Shown here: positions 23,924 to 32,838 of the stretch, piece after piece
Layout: every line of letters begins with the position of its first letter
Position numbering within the stretch: position 1 is the stretch's first letter
DNA from: Fen-1077 sp964462865
GTDB taxonomy: Bacteria > Chloroflexota > Dehalococcoidia > Dehalococcoidales > RBG-16-60-22
Direction: 5' to 3'
Length of the DNA stretch: 61,255 bases
Assembly (NCBI GenBank): GCA_964462865.1
Contig: CAYWZO010000003.1
Location: 1 to 61,255 of the forward strand
Translations under genes and position numbers: made by a program
The notes under the pieces: generated by a model
The model's input: the letters and a program-made list of their open reading frames with translations, nothing else
The model's database searches: none
Told to the model about the DNA's origin: nothing

Positions 23924-26523
23924 TATTTGCCCACCTCCTTTTCATCAGCAATCCAGGCATCAAAGTGCAGACCGGTATACGGGTCATAATCCCGGGCAAA
24001 GGCCTCGGGATAGTCCCGGCGCCAGGCGTCCATTTCCACCGGGTCGACCTTCTCGACCTCGACCAGGAAGTTATTGGTGGCCTGCCCGGTACAATTCTGC
24101 GAGTGGATTCTATCCGGCGATATCAGGTTATGGTTGCCGCCGCGGTCAAGCCCGAAGGAGATAATCTCGTCGGTCCTGGCGCCGTGGTCCTGCATGATGG
24201 CGCCGGGGATAACCCTCTCGGTGACGTAGGCCGCGCCGAGGACCGTGCCCCTCTCGTTATACAGCTTGACTAAATCATGATGCTTTAGGCCCCTCTTGGC
24301 GGCCTCGGTCGGATGCATCCAGACAGGCTCATACATATAACCGTCCGGGCCCTTGATTTTACAGGTCGGGATTTCCCGGAGCCAGGTGATATCGTCGCAC
24401 TGCACGTGGTTTCTCCAGTGGGGATGGTTGGAAATCACGAGCAGCGGATATTTCCTGGCCCTTTCTCCAAGCAGGGACTCATCGTGAGTCCAGCCGGGGC
24501 CACCGGGCACCCAGTGCGGCACCGGCGGCCGCTCGCGGTCATCAGGGAAATGTTCGGCGAGCCATTGGGCATAAAATTCTATCTTGCCGGACTTGGTATG
24601 TACCGGATTGCCTTCGGGGTCTTTATACCAGTTATACATACCGGCCGGGGCATCTTCCCAGCCGGGGCGGGGCGGGATAACATAGTAGCCTTTTTCATTC
24701 AATTCCTCCCAGCTGACTATCTCGGCAACGCCGGAATTTTCATAGGCATGGCGTATCTTTTCATCGATGGTCTGGCCGCCGCTATATTGCTCGTACACGC
24801 CCAGTTTTTTGGCTACCTCACCGACCGCCTCGTAATCTGACTTGGACTCGCCTATCGGCGGGACAGCCTGTTCGGAATGAAAGACGGTGGCGTAAGCTCC
24901 GCCGCTCAAGCCGGTGGTCATGATATCTTCTTCCTCAAAGACGGTATTAATCGGCAGGATAACATCGGCAAAGAGGCAGTCATGTTCCATCCAGGGGTGC
25001 TGGGCGACGATGAACTCGATGCTGGGGTCGCGCATGGCTTTAATCATCAGGTTGCCGTGGTTCCAGTTGCCAATCCAGCTGGGGTGGTCGTTCCACATCA
25101 TGTGGAGCCGGGTGCCGCCCTCTTCCTTGGGAATGGGAAAGTGATATTGAATAAACTGGTCTTCCACGGGGAGAAAGAAACGGCTCTTGCCCCAGTGGGA
25201 TATGGGCGGCTCAAGAATGGCTTTGTGAATAAATACCTTGCTGATAAGCTGCTTCATCCAGGGCAGCCGGCGGAAGGGGGCGGCGCTACTGCAGTCCGGC
25301 GTCACCATCGGCGTAGGTATGCCGTCGGTCGGCCAGACTTCATGACGACCCGGCATACCGATGCCCTGCATGGCCATGCAGAGAATTTCCATCCTGGCCG
25401 GCTCGCTGGAATATGGCCCGCGTATCATGCCGCCGCCGCCGAACTGCACGATAGAAGTTACTTTAGAGCCCCATTGGTCGGCCAGGGCATGGATGGTCCA
25501 TTCCGGGATGCCACATATCGGCGAAGCCCACTCCGGCGTCTTGGGGATCCCGTCTTCTTTACCGAGCACATAATCGCAGAATTTATCGAAGCCGAAACAA
25601 TGCGTCTCGACATATTCTTTCTCGTAGTTGCCTTCGGTAATCCAGTGATGGGCGATGGCCAGCAGCAGGGCGGCATCCGTATTGGGTATGATAGGTATCC
25701 ATTTGTCCGCGTGGATAGCGGCGGCGTAGTTTAAATCAGGGGTAACGAAAACACGGTGAATACCCAACTCCTTGAACCAGTGGGTAAAAATCACAGGGTC
25801 TTTCTCGCGGGGCGTCGTTTCAAAGTCCGTCCCCCAGTGAAGAATCATCTCGGTGTGGTCACAGATGTCCTTCAGGCAGTTTGTCACGGGCAGCTGTTGC
25901 CCTTCCTTCATATCGCCCCAGACATGTTTGGCGCCCCAATAGAAGCCCTCGGCGCTGTCCGCGTTTCTGACCTGGTCGGTGTAACCGCCCATTTTCAGCA
26001 GTAGCCACTTCTGGCAGCCGTGAGTGCGGTGGACGTTCTTCGATTCCCCGTGCCCGATTTCATCCCCCTGGCAGAGTATGGCGAAAGGCCCGTACTTTTG
26101 ATGGATTCTTTTTATTTCACTGGCGATGATATCCGTAGCCTCGTCCCAGGAGATTCTCTTGAACTTGCTCTTGCCCCGGTTCTGGGGATTTCTTTCGCCG
26201 TTGGGGTCGAAGTCCACCCGCTTTAACGGATAGAGAATCCGGTTGGGAGAGTAAACGCGCCTTTTATACCCGGTCTGAAAAGCGTAGGGCAACGACTTCA
26301 TGTGCGAGTGGAAGGTCTTCCCCCGGGCTTCTATTTTCCAGGGCTTGATGTGTTCCAGGGAGTATTTTTCATCAAAGTGCAGCGGCCTGACCCGGATAAT
26401 TTTACCGTTTTTAACGTCAATCCTCATGGGAAGCCCCTGGCGGCCGCCGAGATTGAGCGTTTTGGTCACCGTTTTTTCCGGTTCAAACGCCGGTGCAACC
26501 ACTTTTTCTTTACTCTCCGACAT
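23923..26523 (-). CDS. molybdopterin oxidoreductase, pyrogallol-phloroglucinol transhydroxylase large-subunit type (copy 2)
   Basis: An 866-residue paralogue of the enzyme at 16617, coupled to the Fe-S subunit gene. Family segments are GKIIRVRPLHFDEKY, ARGKTF, SPNRILYPLKR, DPNGERNPQNRGKSKFKRISWDEA, GHGESK (candidate catalytic His), and N-A-D-S-A-E-G-F with the expected molybdenum-ligand Ser. The C-terminal domain has DHGARTDEI and SQNCTGQATNNFLVEVEKV. N-terminal Fe-S cysteines are absent. It heads the minus-strand operon; the substrate may be a polyhydroxylated ring, but a hydratase role cannot be excluded. Confidence 0.86.
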   Translation of the reverse strand: MSESKEKVVAPAFEPEKTVTKTLNLGGRQGLPMRIDVKNGKIIRVRPLHFDEKYSLEHIKPWKIEARGKTFHSHMKSLPYAFQTGYKRRVYSPNRILYPLKRVDFDPNGERNPQNRGKSKFKRISWDEATDIIASEIKRIHQKYGPFAILCQGDEIGHGESKNVHRTHGCQKWLLLKMGGYTDQVRNADSAEGFYWGAKHVWGDMKEGQQLPVTNCLKDICDHTEMILHWGTDFETTPREKDPVIFTHWFKELGIHRVFVTPDLNYAAAIHADKWIPIIPNTDAALLLAIAHHWITEGNYEKEYVETHCFGFDKFCDYVLGKEDGIPKTPEWASPICGIPEWTIHALADQWGSKVTSIVQFGGGGMIRGPYSSEPARMEILCMAMQGIGMPGRHEVWPTDGIPTPMVTPDCSSAAPFRRLPWMKQLISKVFIHKAILEPPISHWGKSRFFLPVEDQFIQYHFPIPKEEGGTRLHMMWNDHPSWIGNWNHGNLMIKAMRDPSIEFIVAQHPWMEHDCLFADVILPINTVFEEEDIMTTGLSGGAYATVFHSEQAVPPIGESKSDYEAVGEVAKKLGVYEQYSGGQTIDEKIRHAYENSGVAEIVSWEELNEKGYYVIPPRPGWEDAPAGMYNWYKDPEGNPVHTKSGKIEFYAQWLAEHFPDDRERPPVPHWVPGGPGWTHDESLLGERARKYPLLVISNHPHWRNHVQCDDITWLREIPTCKIKGPDGYMYEPVWMHPTEAAKRGLKHHDLVKLYNERGTVLGAAYVTERVIPGAIMQDHGARTDEIISFGLDRGGNHNLISPDRIHSQNCTGQATNNFLVEVEKVDPVEMDAWRRDYPEAFARDYDPYTGLHFDAWIADEKEVGK

Positions 26524-26566
26524 CTGTCTCCTCCTTCAGTGCATGCAATATTCTACTATTATCTTT

Positions 26567-26580
26567 AGTATAAATATACT
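26567..26580. promoter_or_regulatory. palindrome AGTATA-AA-TATACT in the athL promoter region
   Basis: A perfect 6-2-6 inverted repeat, 44 nt upstream of the large-subunit start codon. On either strand it contains a TATACT sequence close to a -10 box, so it may be part of the promoter of the transhydroxylase operon, an operator, or both. Confidence 0.4.
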
Positions 26581-26603
26581 ATAACATTGCATTATACCAT
26601 ATT

Positions 26604-26618
26604 TTGACGTTACGTCAA
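26604..26618. promoter_or_regulatory. candidate Lrp-type operator (TTGACGT-T-ACGTCAA)
   Basis: TTGACGT and ACGTCAA form a perfect 7-1-7 inverted repeat, 60 nt before the Lrp-like gene and 81 nt before the divergent transhydroxylase operon. Lrp/AsnC operators are commonly 15-bp palindromes of this size in divergent promoters. It is the best candidate for the binding site of the neighbouring regulator. Confidence 0.55.
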
Positions 26619-26677
26619 CATAAATATCCTAAGCTGTTTTGACATTATATTACAATAATCATAAAATATCACTGATA

Positions 26678-27604
26678 ATGGATAATATCGACCTCCAGAT
26701 AATAGCGGCACTGAAGAACGACGGGCGGTACAGCTATGCCCGCCTGGCTAAAGAGCTGGGCCTCAACGTGGCCACGGTCACCCGGCGCATCGATAAGATG
26801 ATACAGGACGACGTTATCAGCATCAAAGCGGTACTCAACCCGTTTAAACTCGGCTATAACGCCCGTTCTTTGATCGCCCTGGATATTAATCTTACCAGAG
26901 TTGACCAGGTATGCGAGCAACTGGTCAGCAATCATAACGTCAGCCTGGTGGTATCTACTTTCGGCAGGTTCGATGTCATCCTCCTGGCCGATTTCCCCAC
27001 CTGGGAGATGATGCAGGATTATATAACCAAAAAATTGCCTTATATTGAAGGAGTAAATAAGATAGATGCCTTTCCCGTCATGGAAAACAAAAAATTATAT
27101 AATCCGTTATTTAAAAATGATTCAGGTTCAGGGGGGCCTGCCTTAATTGATGAAATTGATAAGACCCTTATTGTAGAACTGGAAAAAGACGGGCGCTCTA
27201 ACTTTGCGGAACTGGCCAAGAAACTGGGAATCAGCCCGGCTACCGTGTCCCGCAGGATAGCCCGGTTAAAAGAAGAAAATATCATGAAAATCTCGGTAAT
27301 ACGCAATCCTGCCAAACTCGGCTACCTGGCTAATGCTTATATGGTTCTCCGGGCCGATTTGAATAAAATCAATGACATCTGTGCCAGACTGGCGGTTTAT
27401 CCCGGGGTACACATGATTATGACCCTGATGAGCGGTTTTGAAATCATGGCTGGTATCCACCTGCGGAACCCGGAAATGCTTTATCAATTTATTGTTGAGG
27501 AGATTGCCAAGATTGACGGCGTGCTGAACGTCGAGACATTTATCTGCGCCGAAATCAGAAAGCGCTCCTACCCCCTCTTCGAATTCGACATCGAAGGCTT
27601 ATAG
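26678..27604 (+). CDS. Lrp/AsnC-family regulator with two full tandem modules
   Basis: Two Lrp units are joined in one 308-residue chain. Unit 1 has an HTH at about residues 1-50 (DLQIIAALKNDGRYSYARLA … VATVTRRIDKM) and a RAM ligand domain to ~145. Unit 2 has its HTH at about 165-210 (KTLIVELEKDGRSNFAELA … PATVSRRIARL) and a second RAM domain. A normal Lrp is ~150 residues with one unit. The ATG at 26678 matches the family start; a TTG at 26639 is less likely. Divergent from the transhydroxylase operon, it is its probable regulator and may sense the substrate. Confidence 0.85.
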   Translation: MDNIDLQIIAALKNDGRYSYARLAKELGLNVATVTRRIDKMIQDDVISIKAVLNPFKLGYNARSLIALDINLTRVDQVCEQLVSNHNVSLVVSTFGRFDVILLADFPTWEMMQDYITKKLPYIEGVNKIDAFPVMENKKLYNPLFKNDSGSGGPALIDEIDKTLIVELEKDGRSNFAELAKKLGISPATVSRRIARLKEENIMKISVIRNPAKLGYLANAYMVLRADLNKINDICARLAVYPGVHMIMTLMSGFEIMAGIHLRNPEMLYQFIVEEIAKIDGVLNVETFICAEIRKRSYPLFEFDIEGL

Positions 27605-27653
27605 ATATAACGGGCTATTCTCGCGTTCCAAGAGAGGGGCCAAACCCAAAATG

Positions 27654-27702
27654 CCAGCGCTACCTGCTGGAGATATCTCACGAATAGCTAACGCTGGTTT
27701 TT
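27654..27702 (+). terminator. putative terminator between convergent genes
   Basis: CCAGCG (27654-27659) can pair with CGCTGG (27692-27697), followed by TTTTTC on the plus strand. An inner pair GCTATTC/GAATAGC (27614-27620 and 27682-27688) is also possible. It lies between the ends of the Lrp-like gene and the selenoprotein gene. Confidence 0.4.
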
Positions 27703-28928
27703 CATATACCCTTGCGGCGGGCGACCTTCGGCGGCACCATGAAGTGATTCCCGATGGTGTTCATTAACTTATCGGGGCTGGCCTCGCAGACCTGTTTCAC
27801 GGCCAGCAGCACCTCCCCGGCTCTGGTCTCGTCCCAGAACCAGTCCTGGAGCATTTGACCGGATGCCTTCTCCTGGCCCGGCTGCGCGGTAATCCCTTCA
27901 ATGTAATAGGCCTTCAGGTCTTCAACGGCAAACTTTACGGTATAGGCCAGCGCCAGATCCTGCCGGGGATTTTCCGGCTCCCTGCCTCTGGCAAAGGCAT
28001 AAATAAAGTCGCCCAGGGCCTCAATCCCTATACCGCTAAGGCCCACCGTGGTACGTTTCCGCTTGGCCACGGCCAGGTCATACCACGGGCGCAGGGCGGT
28101 CATCTCCCGGCGAAAGGCCGTTTCCAGCTCGTCGGTCCCCGTGATTTCGTCTGGAGATTGAGTAAAAAGCACCGGACAGGCCAGTACCGCTGGTCCGGCG
28201 GATGATTCTGGCTCGTCATCAGGAAAGTCCTCCAGTACCGGACCGGCGGGCGCTTCAAGGAGTCCCAGCAGAGCCGCCAGCACCCGTTTCTGGAAGGCGG
28301 TATTATCGGGAGGCCCCAGGGGACGGCCCAGCTCAAAGGGAACCCAAAGCGCCCGGGGCGGCTTGATAATTTCCGTGTGCGGCCGGATAAGGCTGATGCT
28401 GGCAGTCGGCACGCCTTCTTCCTCCAGAAAATGCGCCAGCACGCCGACGGCGTGCGTGCAGCCCGGTCAGACCGGAAAGAGCAACACGGCATTCACATTG
28501 TCCTTCTTGAGCAGACCGGCAATTTCCCGGACCGGTCCCGGTGCGTCCGGCTGGGCACGGACACTGTTGTAGGAATAGTGAAAAGCAGCCAGGCTGCCGA
28601 TAACACCTTCCGCCTCCATTTCCCGGAGCCGGTCGAGGGGAAAAACAACGTTCCAATCCCGCTGGAAACCGGTGCGGTCAAAACCGGTGGACATGTGCGA
28701 CATCACCAGGTCATTCGCCTGGACATCGCCCGGTATAACGCGATAAAAATCAACCGGGTCTCTTGAAAAAGGCCGGTCGTGGCGACCATGCAGGCCGGCG
28801 GTGTTGACGATAGCCACGCGCCTTTGGTTCAGGGGAGGGCCGCTTACCCAGGGATGGGTATCAAATGTAGGGCACTTGAAGCTCAATAGTCTTTTTCTCT
28901 CTTCTTCACTCGCTTTCTCCAGGCGCAT
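27702..28928 (-). CDS. selenoprotein of the GrdB/PrdB (glycine-sarcosine-betaine or D-proline reductase) family, UGA read as Sec
   Basis: Two in-frame halves (28470-28928 and 27702-28466) are separated only by one TGA at 28467-28469. Read through, the chain is 408 residues with the junction V-Sec-P-G-C-T-H. Family relatives have U-P-x-C at this point, after an AVLLFPV strand and before a helix ending in EEEGVPT. The N-terminal half has the GDVQANDLV, H-M-S and DWNVVFPLDRLREM segments typical of GrdB/PrdB proteins. A hairpin directly follows the UGA. The ribosome site GGAGGGTAAAA precedes ATG 28928. It probably reduces a C-N or similar bond using Sec; the substrate is unknown and the partner subunits are not in the window. 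Confidence 0.85.
28439..28455 (-). ncRNA. SECIS-like hairpin after the in-frame UGA
   Basis: On the minus strand, 11 nt after the UGA, GCACGCC and GGCGTGC form a perfect 7-bp stem closed by the loop GUC. Position, stem length and a G-U pair of bases in the loop fit the bacterial SECIS element that recruits SelB. The mRNA codes through the hairpin. Confidence 0.65.
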
Positions 28929-29125
28929 TTTTACCCTCCATTATTACCACTGTTGGCCTTCCGCGGTGTTGTTATCCGCCGTGCTGAAGCTACCGAGAGC
29001 TCTTCACCTGCCCGGCGCCACACGGCCGTGAAGCTGCTGTTAATAATACTGTAAAGCCCGTCCGGCACTCACAAAGCAATAAAATTTCCTGGAGTTATTA
29101 AACACAGGATTTCCAGGGAGGAAAA

Positions 29126-29650
29126 TTAACTTTCCAGCTTCAGCCTGGATATTTCATCCGGTGTGTATTTTTCACGGTTGACGGGATGGCCGGTGGTCAA
29201 GTCCCCTTTTGACCTCGAATAGCTGGTCGAAGAACAGATATGCATGAACATTACCGGTCTGGTGACCTTGTTGAAATAGATGGGACAGTGCATCAGTCCC
29301 TTCGGGACGTAAACAATGGTGGTGGCATCAATCAGGTATCTCTCTTCCTCCTCACCCATGGCTATCTCGGCCTCGGCCCCGAAGTCAAAGAAATTCATGG
29401 GGTTACCACCGAGAAAATAAAGGAGTTCATCATAGTCGTGCGCGTGTTTGGCGCTGATAACGCAGGGCTCGGTCACGGTAAACAGCGTCACCTCGTTCGG
29501 GAAACCGGGGAAATTGGAGCCCGGACAATACTCATCACCGTTAAGGTGCTTTTCGCCGCAGATATGCACCTGCGGCGTCATCCGCCCTTTAACGATAGGT
29601 TCCCGGAAAATATATTTACGGTATTTATCAGAAGCCATATCGAATCGCAT
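29126..29650 (-). CDS. cupin-like protein (paralogue 1 of 3)
   Basis: A small beta-barrel protein with the cupin metal motif K-H-A-H-D-Y-D-E (two His and a Glu) near residue 70 and the second motif V-Y-V-P-K-G-L-x-H-C-P near residue 124. It shares this layout, and the segment F-x-G-x-P/N-P-x3-D-F, with the proteins at 46587 and 50995. A perfect sigma-70 promoter lies directly upstream and places the transcript start at about the ATG at 29650, so the mRNA is probably leaderless; an internal ATG at 29638 is the alternative. Function is unknown; it may bind or isomerise an intermediate. Confidence 0.78.
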   Translation of the reverse strand: MRFDMASDKYRKYIFREPIVKGRMTPQVHICGEKHLNGDEYCPGSNFPGFPNEVTLFTVTEPCVISAKHAHDYDELLYFLGGNPMNFFDFGAEAEIAMGEEEERYLIDATTIVYVPKGLMHCPIYFNKVTRPVMFMHICSSTSYSRSKGDLTTGHPVNREKYTPDEISRLKLES

Positions 29651-29655
29651 TAAAA

Positions 29656-29684
29656 ATTATACCTTCCGCCTGCTTTACTGTCAA
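29656..29684 (-). promoter_or_regulatory. consensus sigma-70 promoter of the leaderless cupin gene
   Basis: On the minus strand TTGACA (29684-29679), a 17-nt spacer and TATAAT (29661-29656) match both consensus boxes without mismatch. The start point would be near 29650, at the A of the ATG. Confidence 0.8.
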
Positions 29685-29688
29685 CGCA

Positions 29689-29718
29689 TTGCCCTCCTCT
29701 TGCCGGATGGGCTACAAT
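29689..29718 (+). promoter_or_regulatory. promoter of the MmgE/PrpD gene at 29762
   Basis: TTGCCC (29689-29694), an 18-nt spacer and TACAAT (29713-29718). Transcription would start near 29725, about 37 nt before the ATG with its AAGGAGG ribosome site. It is back to back with the cupin promoter. Confidence 0.45.
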
Positions 29719-29761
29719 ATAGCGCAGTATTTATCCGATAATATCCGAACAAGGAGGCACC

Positions 29762-31135
29762 ATGAATACTTCACAGCAGTTTGCGGCCAATATCGTGGCG
29801 ACCGGCTTCAAATCCCTGGACGAAAGGACCATCGAGCGGGCCCGGTGGCGTATCCTGGACGCCATCGGCTGTTTAATCGCCGGGGCGAATGCGGCTGGCT
29901 GCCGGGCGATGCTGGATATGGTACAAAAGTGGGGCGGAGCGGCGGAAAGCACGATAATGGTACATGGAACCAAAGCGCCGGCGCCTCACGCCGCCATGAT
30001 GAACAGTCTGATGACGCGGTCTTTCGACTTCGAGCCGGTGGAAGCCGAAGGTGAAAACAAGTCCAGCCCGGCGCACATCAGCGGCACCACCGTGCCCACC
30101 GCACTGGCGATGGCGGAAAAGCAGGCCGTGAGCGGTAAGGAACTCATCACCGCGCTGGTGCTGGGCGATGATATCGCCTCCCGGCTGGGCGTGACCTCCG
30201 GCTTCGATTTCGACCTGGGCTGGGACAACACCGGCACCATCAACGCCTTCGGGGCGACGGCCATTGCCGGTAAACTTTTAGGATTAAACGAAAAACAGAT
30301 GCACGAAGCCTTCGGCATCGTTCTCAACCAGGCGGCCGGCTCGATGGACGGTGTTCGCGATAAAACGATGTCCTTTAAACTGCCCATCGCGCTGTCGGCC
30401 CGGAACGGCATCTTCAGCGCCGAACTGGCCGGGCGGGGGTTTACCGGGGTCAAAGACCCCTTCCTGGGCACCGACGGTTTCTTTAAGCTTTACTGCCGTA
30501 ACCATGACACTCGGGACTTAACCAAAGACCTGGGTAAAAGGTTCTACGGCGACTCTATTATCAAGCCCTATTCCGCCTGCCGTTCCACCCACCCGTCCAT
30601 CGACACCGCTTTGAAAATCGCTACCGGTAACGATATCAACGCATCCGATATTCAGGAAATCGAAGTACACGCCCTGCCGGGAACGGTCCGTGGCTTTTGC
30701 GGTCAGCCTTTCATACTGCAGGAAACGCCCCAGGTGGACGCGGCTTTCAGCATCAAATACACCGTGGCCTGCGCCCTGCTCCGCAAGGAGGTGAAACCGG
30801 CCTACTTTTCCGAGGAATATATCCGCGACCCGGAGATTTTCAAGCTGACCGAAAAAACCAAGCTGATTCCCGATGTCTCGCCGGACAAGACGTTCACCAC
30901 CGAGATACAGGTGAAGATGAAGGACGGTAAAGTATTTTCCGCCCGGACGGAGATACCCCGGGGGCAAATCTACAAAACGCCGCTGACCACCGAGGAAATC
31001 AAGGCCAAGTACCGCAGCAACGTGGCCTACTCCAAAACTGTCTCCACGAAGAACGCGGAGAAGGCGCTTTCGATTATCGAGAGGCTGGAAGAGCTTAAGG
31101 ATATAAGGGAGCTGACTAACTTGCTTGTAAAATAG
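29762..31135 (+). CDS. MmgE/PrpD family protein (copy 1)
   Basis: A 457-residue member of the 2-methylcitrate dehydratase/cis-aconitate decarboxylase/iminodisuccinate epimerase superfamily. The helical N-terminal domain starts with ARWRILDAIGCLIAGANAAGC (about residues 28-48), then the HGTKAPAPHAAMMNSLMTRSFDFE segment, FGATAIAGKLLGL (about 165) and the YSACRSTHPSID stretch near 272. These enzymes act on small tricarboxylic or dicarboxylic acids. A paralogue follows the glycyl radical activase at 43253. It may dehydrate, decarboxylate or isomerise a branched acid made upstream in the pathway. Confidence 0.88.
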   Translation: MNTSQQFAANIVATGFKSLDERTIERARWRILDAIGCLIAGANAAGCRAMLDMVQKWGGAAESTIMVHGTKAPAPHAAMMNSLMTRSFDFEPVEAEGENKSSPAHISGTTVPTALAMAEKQAVSGKELITALVLGDDIASRLGVTSGFDFDLGWDNTGTINAFGATAIAGKLLGLNEKQMHEAFGIVLNQAAGSMDGVRDKTMSFKLPIALSARNGIFSAELAGRGFTGVKDPFLGTDGFFKLYCRNHDTRDLTKDLGKRFYGDSIIKPYSACRSTHPSIDTALKIATGNDINASDIQEIEVHALPGTVRGFCGQPFILQETPQVDAAFSIKYTVACALLRKEVKPAYFSEEYIRDPEIFKLTEKTKLIPDVSPDKTFTTEIQVKMKDGKVFSARTEIPRGQIYKTPLTTEEIKAKYRSNVAYSKTVSTKNAEKALSIIERLEELKDIRELTNLLVK

Positions 31136-31145
31136 AGACTCTCCG

Positions 31146-32756
31146 CTATCCCTTCTCCGCCGCCGCGTATTTCCCCACTAGCCTCCCCGTGACGTACGCT
31201 AATCCGTGGCTCAAGCCGGCGCACATCACCGGGTAATCGATGGCGAAGCGGTTGCCTATCATATTGCCCGCCAAATACAGCCCCGGAATCGGCTTTCTAT
31301 CGGCGTCCAGCGGCTGCTGCTTCAGGTTCGCGTTCAGGCCGCCCAGCACCACCAGGAACTCCTGCTTGGTCGCCCCGGCGTAGTACGGGGGTTTATTCAG
31401 CGGCGTCAGGCGCATGGGGTTCTTGGCGTAGTCCAGGTCTTTCCCCATTTCAGCCATTTTATTATAGCGTGCCACGGTGGCTTTAAAGTTCTTGGCCGGC
31501 ACGCCGATTTTCTCCGCCAGCTCTTCCAGCGTGTCCGCCTTAACCGAAAGCGTCTCGAAGTTGGTGCGCACCATTTCGGTGACGGTGTAAAAGCGCCCCA
31601 GCCCCAGGCCCATGCGCGTTATCTCGTCTTCCCACTTGCTATCGAAAATCTGCCAGGCTTTATTAAAGGGCTGGTGGTTTAACGAGTTGGCGATGCTCTG
31701 CGCCGTCACGTCCTCATTCTCATAGCGCTCGCCGTCGATGTTGACGCGGAGGAAAGGCGCGTTGCCCAGCGGGCCCGCCGTGGCGTGGGCCATCGGCGCA
31801 TGCGGCCCCAGCCCCATTACCCCGCCGATGCGCATAATCATCTGATAGCCGTCGCCGGTGTCCAGCGGCTCCGGGGCGACGCGCAGGTCTTCGTTGCGGG
31901 TCATGTAGATATTGTTCTCCAGAGCGGCAGCCACCCCCTGCGGGCAGTACTTCTGCATCATCCAGGGGTTGTTGCCGTAATCGCCGGTGCACATTACCAC
32001 GGCCTTGCGGCCGTTATATAAAACATAATCTCCGTTCTTGTTCATGGCGATGACGCCGGTCACGCGGCCGTTTTCTCTCCGGACGACCTGCATGGCGCGC
32101 GTCTGGTAGTGGATGGCCACCCCCCTTTTTAAGGCGTGTTTTTGCAGGTTTTCCAAAGCAAGGGAGTGGTCGAGGCCCTTGCTCCAAGCGCTGGTCTGGA
32201 AGTGCGTTACCGGGAAGTTCGGGTAATACTCTTTCTTCGCGTCGTACCAGGCGGGGCGCGGCCACTGGTAGAGCACGGTAGTAATCTCTTCCGGGTCAGT
32301 CATGTCCATCACCCAGTCGAGCGTGGCGCCGCTGTGCTCCGCCCAGAGCCGGTACCAGCGCTGGTCGGGATAATTGCCTCCCCACCGCATGAGCTGGAGG
32401 CAAATTTCGTCAACATCGTTTTTCACGCCGGCTTTTTTCTGGAGGCGGCTATCGATACCGCCGATGTGCCCCCCGCTGTAGCGGTAGGTGGTATGGCGGT
32501 CAATCTGGATGACCTTGGCGCCGTTTTCCGCCGCGGTCAGGGCCGCTGCCTTGCCGGACGTCCCCGCGCCGACGACGATGACATCGGCGGTAAAGGTCTC
32601 CTTGATTTGTTCCGGCGGAATCGTCTCCATCGGGACATGGTAAGTCCACTTACGTAGCTCGTATTTCTGCACGAAGCCCGGCGGCCGGCGCGCCTCGGTT
32701 ATCCCCGGTGTCCCTTCTGTAACTTTTGTTATATCAGCTTTATTCTTCTTTGGCAT
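31146..32756 (-). CDS. FAD-binding dehydrogenase/fumarate reductase-type flavoprotein
   Basis: The FAD site is at ADVIVVGAGTSGKAAALTAAENGAKV (about residues 53-78) and the C-terminal FAD box is GLYLAGNMIGNRF near residue 498. Between them lies the FAD_binding_2 capping domain. Length (536) and layout match fumarate reductase/3-ketosteroid dehydrogenase-like flavoproteins. No heme or Fe-S domain is fused, so electrons must come from or go to a separate carrier. It reads away from the SnoaL-like gene at 32933. Confidence 0.82.
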   Translation of the reverse strand: MPKKNKADITKVTEGTPGITEARRPPGFVQKYELRKWTYHVPMETIPPEQIKETFTADVIVVGAGTSGKAAALTAAENGAKVIQIDRHTTYRYSGGHIGGIDSRLQKKAGVKNDVDEICLQLMRWGGNYPDQRWYRLWAEHSGATLDWVMDMTDPEEITTVLYQWPRPAWYDAKKEYYPNFPVTHFQTSAWSKGLDHSLALENLQKHALKRGVAIHYQTRAMQVVRRENGRVTGVIAMNKNGDYVLYNGRKAVVMCTGDYGNNPWMMQKYCPQGVAAALENNIYMTRNEDLRVAPEPLDTGDGYQMIMRIGGVMGLGPHAPMAHATAGPLGNAPFLRVNIDGERYENEDVTAQSIANSLNHQPFNKAWQIFDSKWEDEITRMGLGLGRFYTVTEMVRTNFETLSVKADTLEELAEKIGVPAKNFKATVARYNKMAEMGKDLDYAKNPMRLTPLNKPPYYAGATKQEFLVVLGGLNANLKQQPLDADRKPIPGLYLAGNMIGNRFAIDYPVMCAGLSHGLAYVTGRLVGKYAAAEKG

Positions 32757-32838
32757 CGTTTTTCTCCTGTCTCTTTATTCACTATCAGTCTTATAGTCTC
32801 TTAAATTCCCGAAGGGATTATAACACTTTAAAGGTATG

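Noticed and set aside
27702..28442. A gene broken by a nonsense mutation (pseudogene)
   Set aside because: The UGA aligns with the Sec position of the family and is followed by a SECIS-like hairpin, so recoding explains it better.
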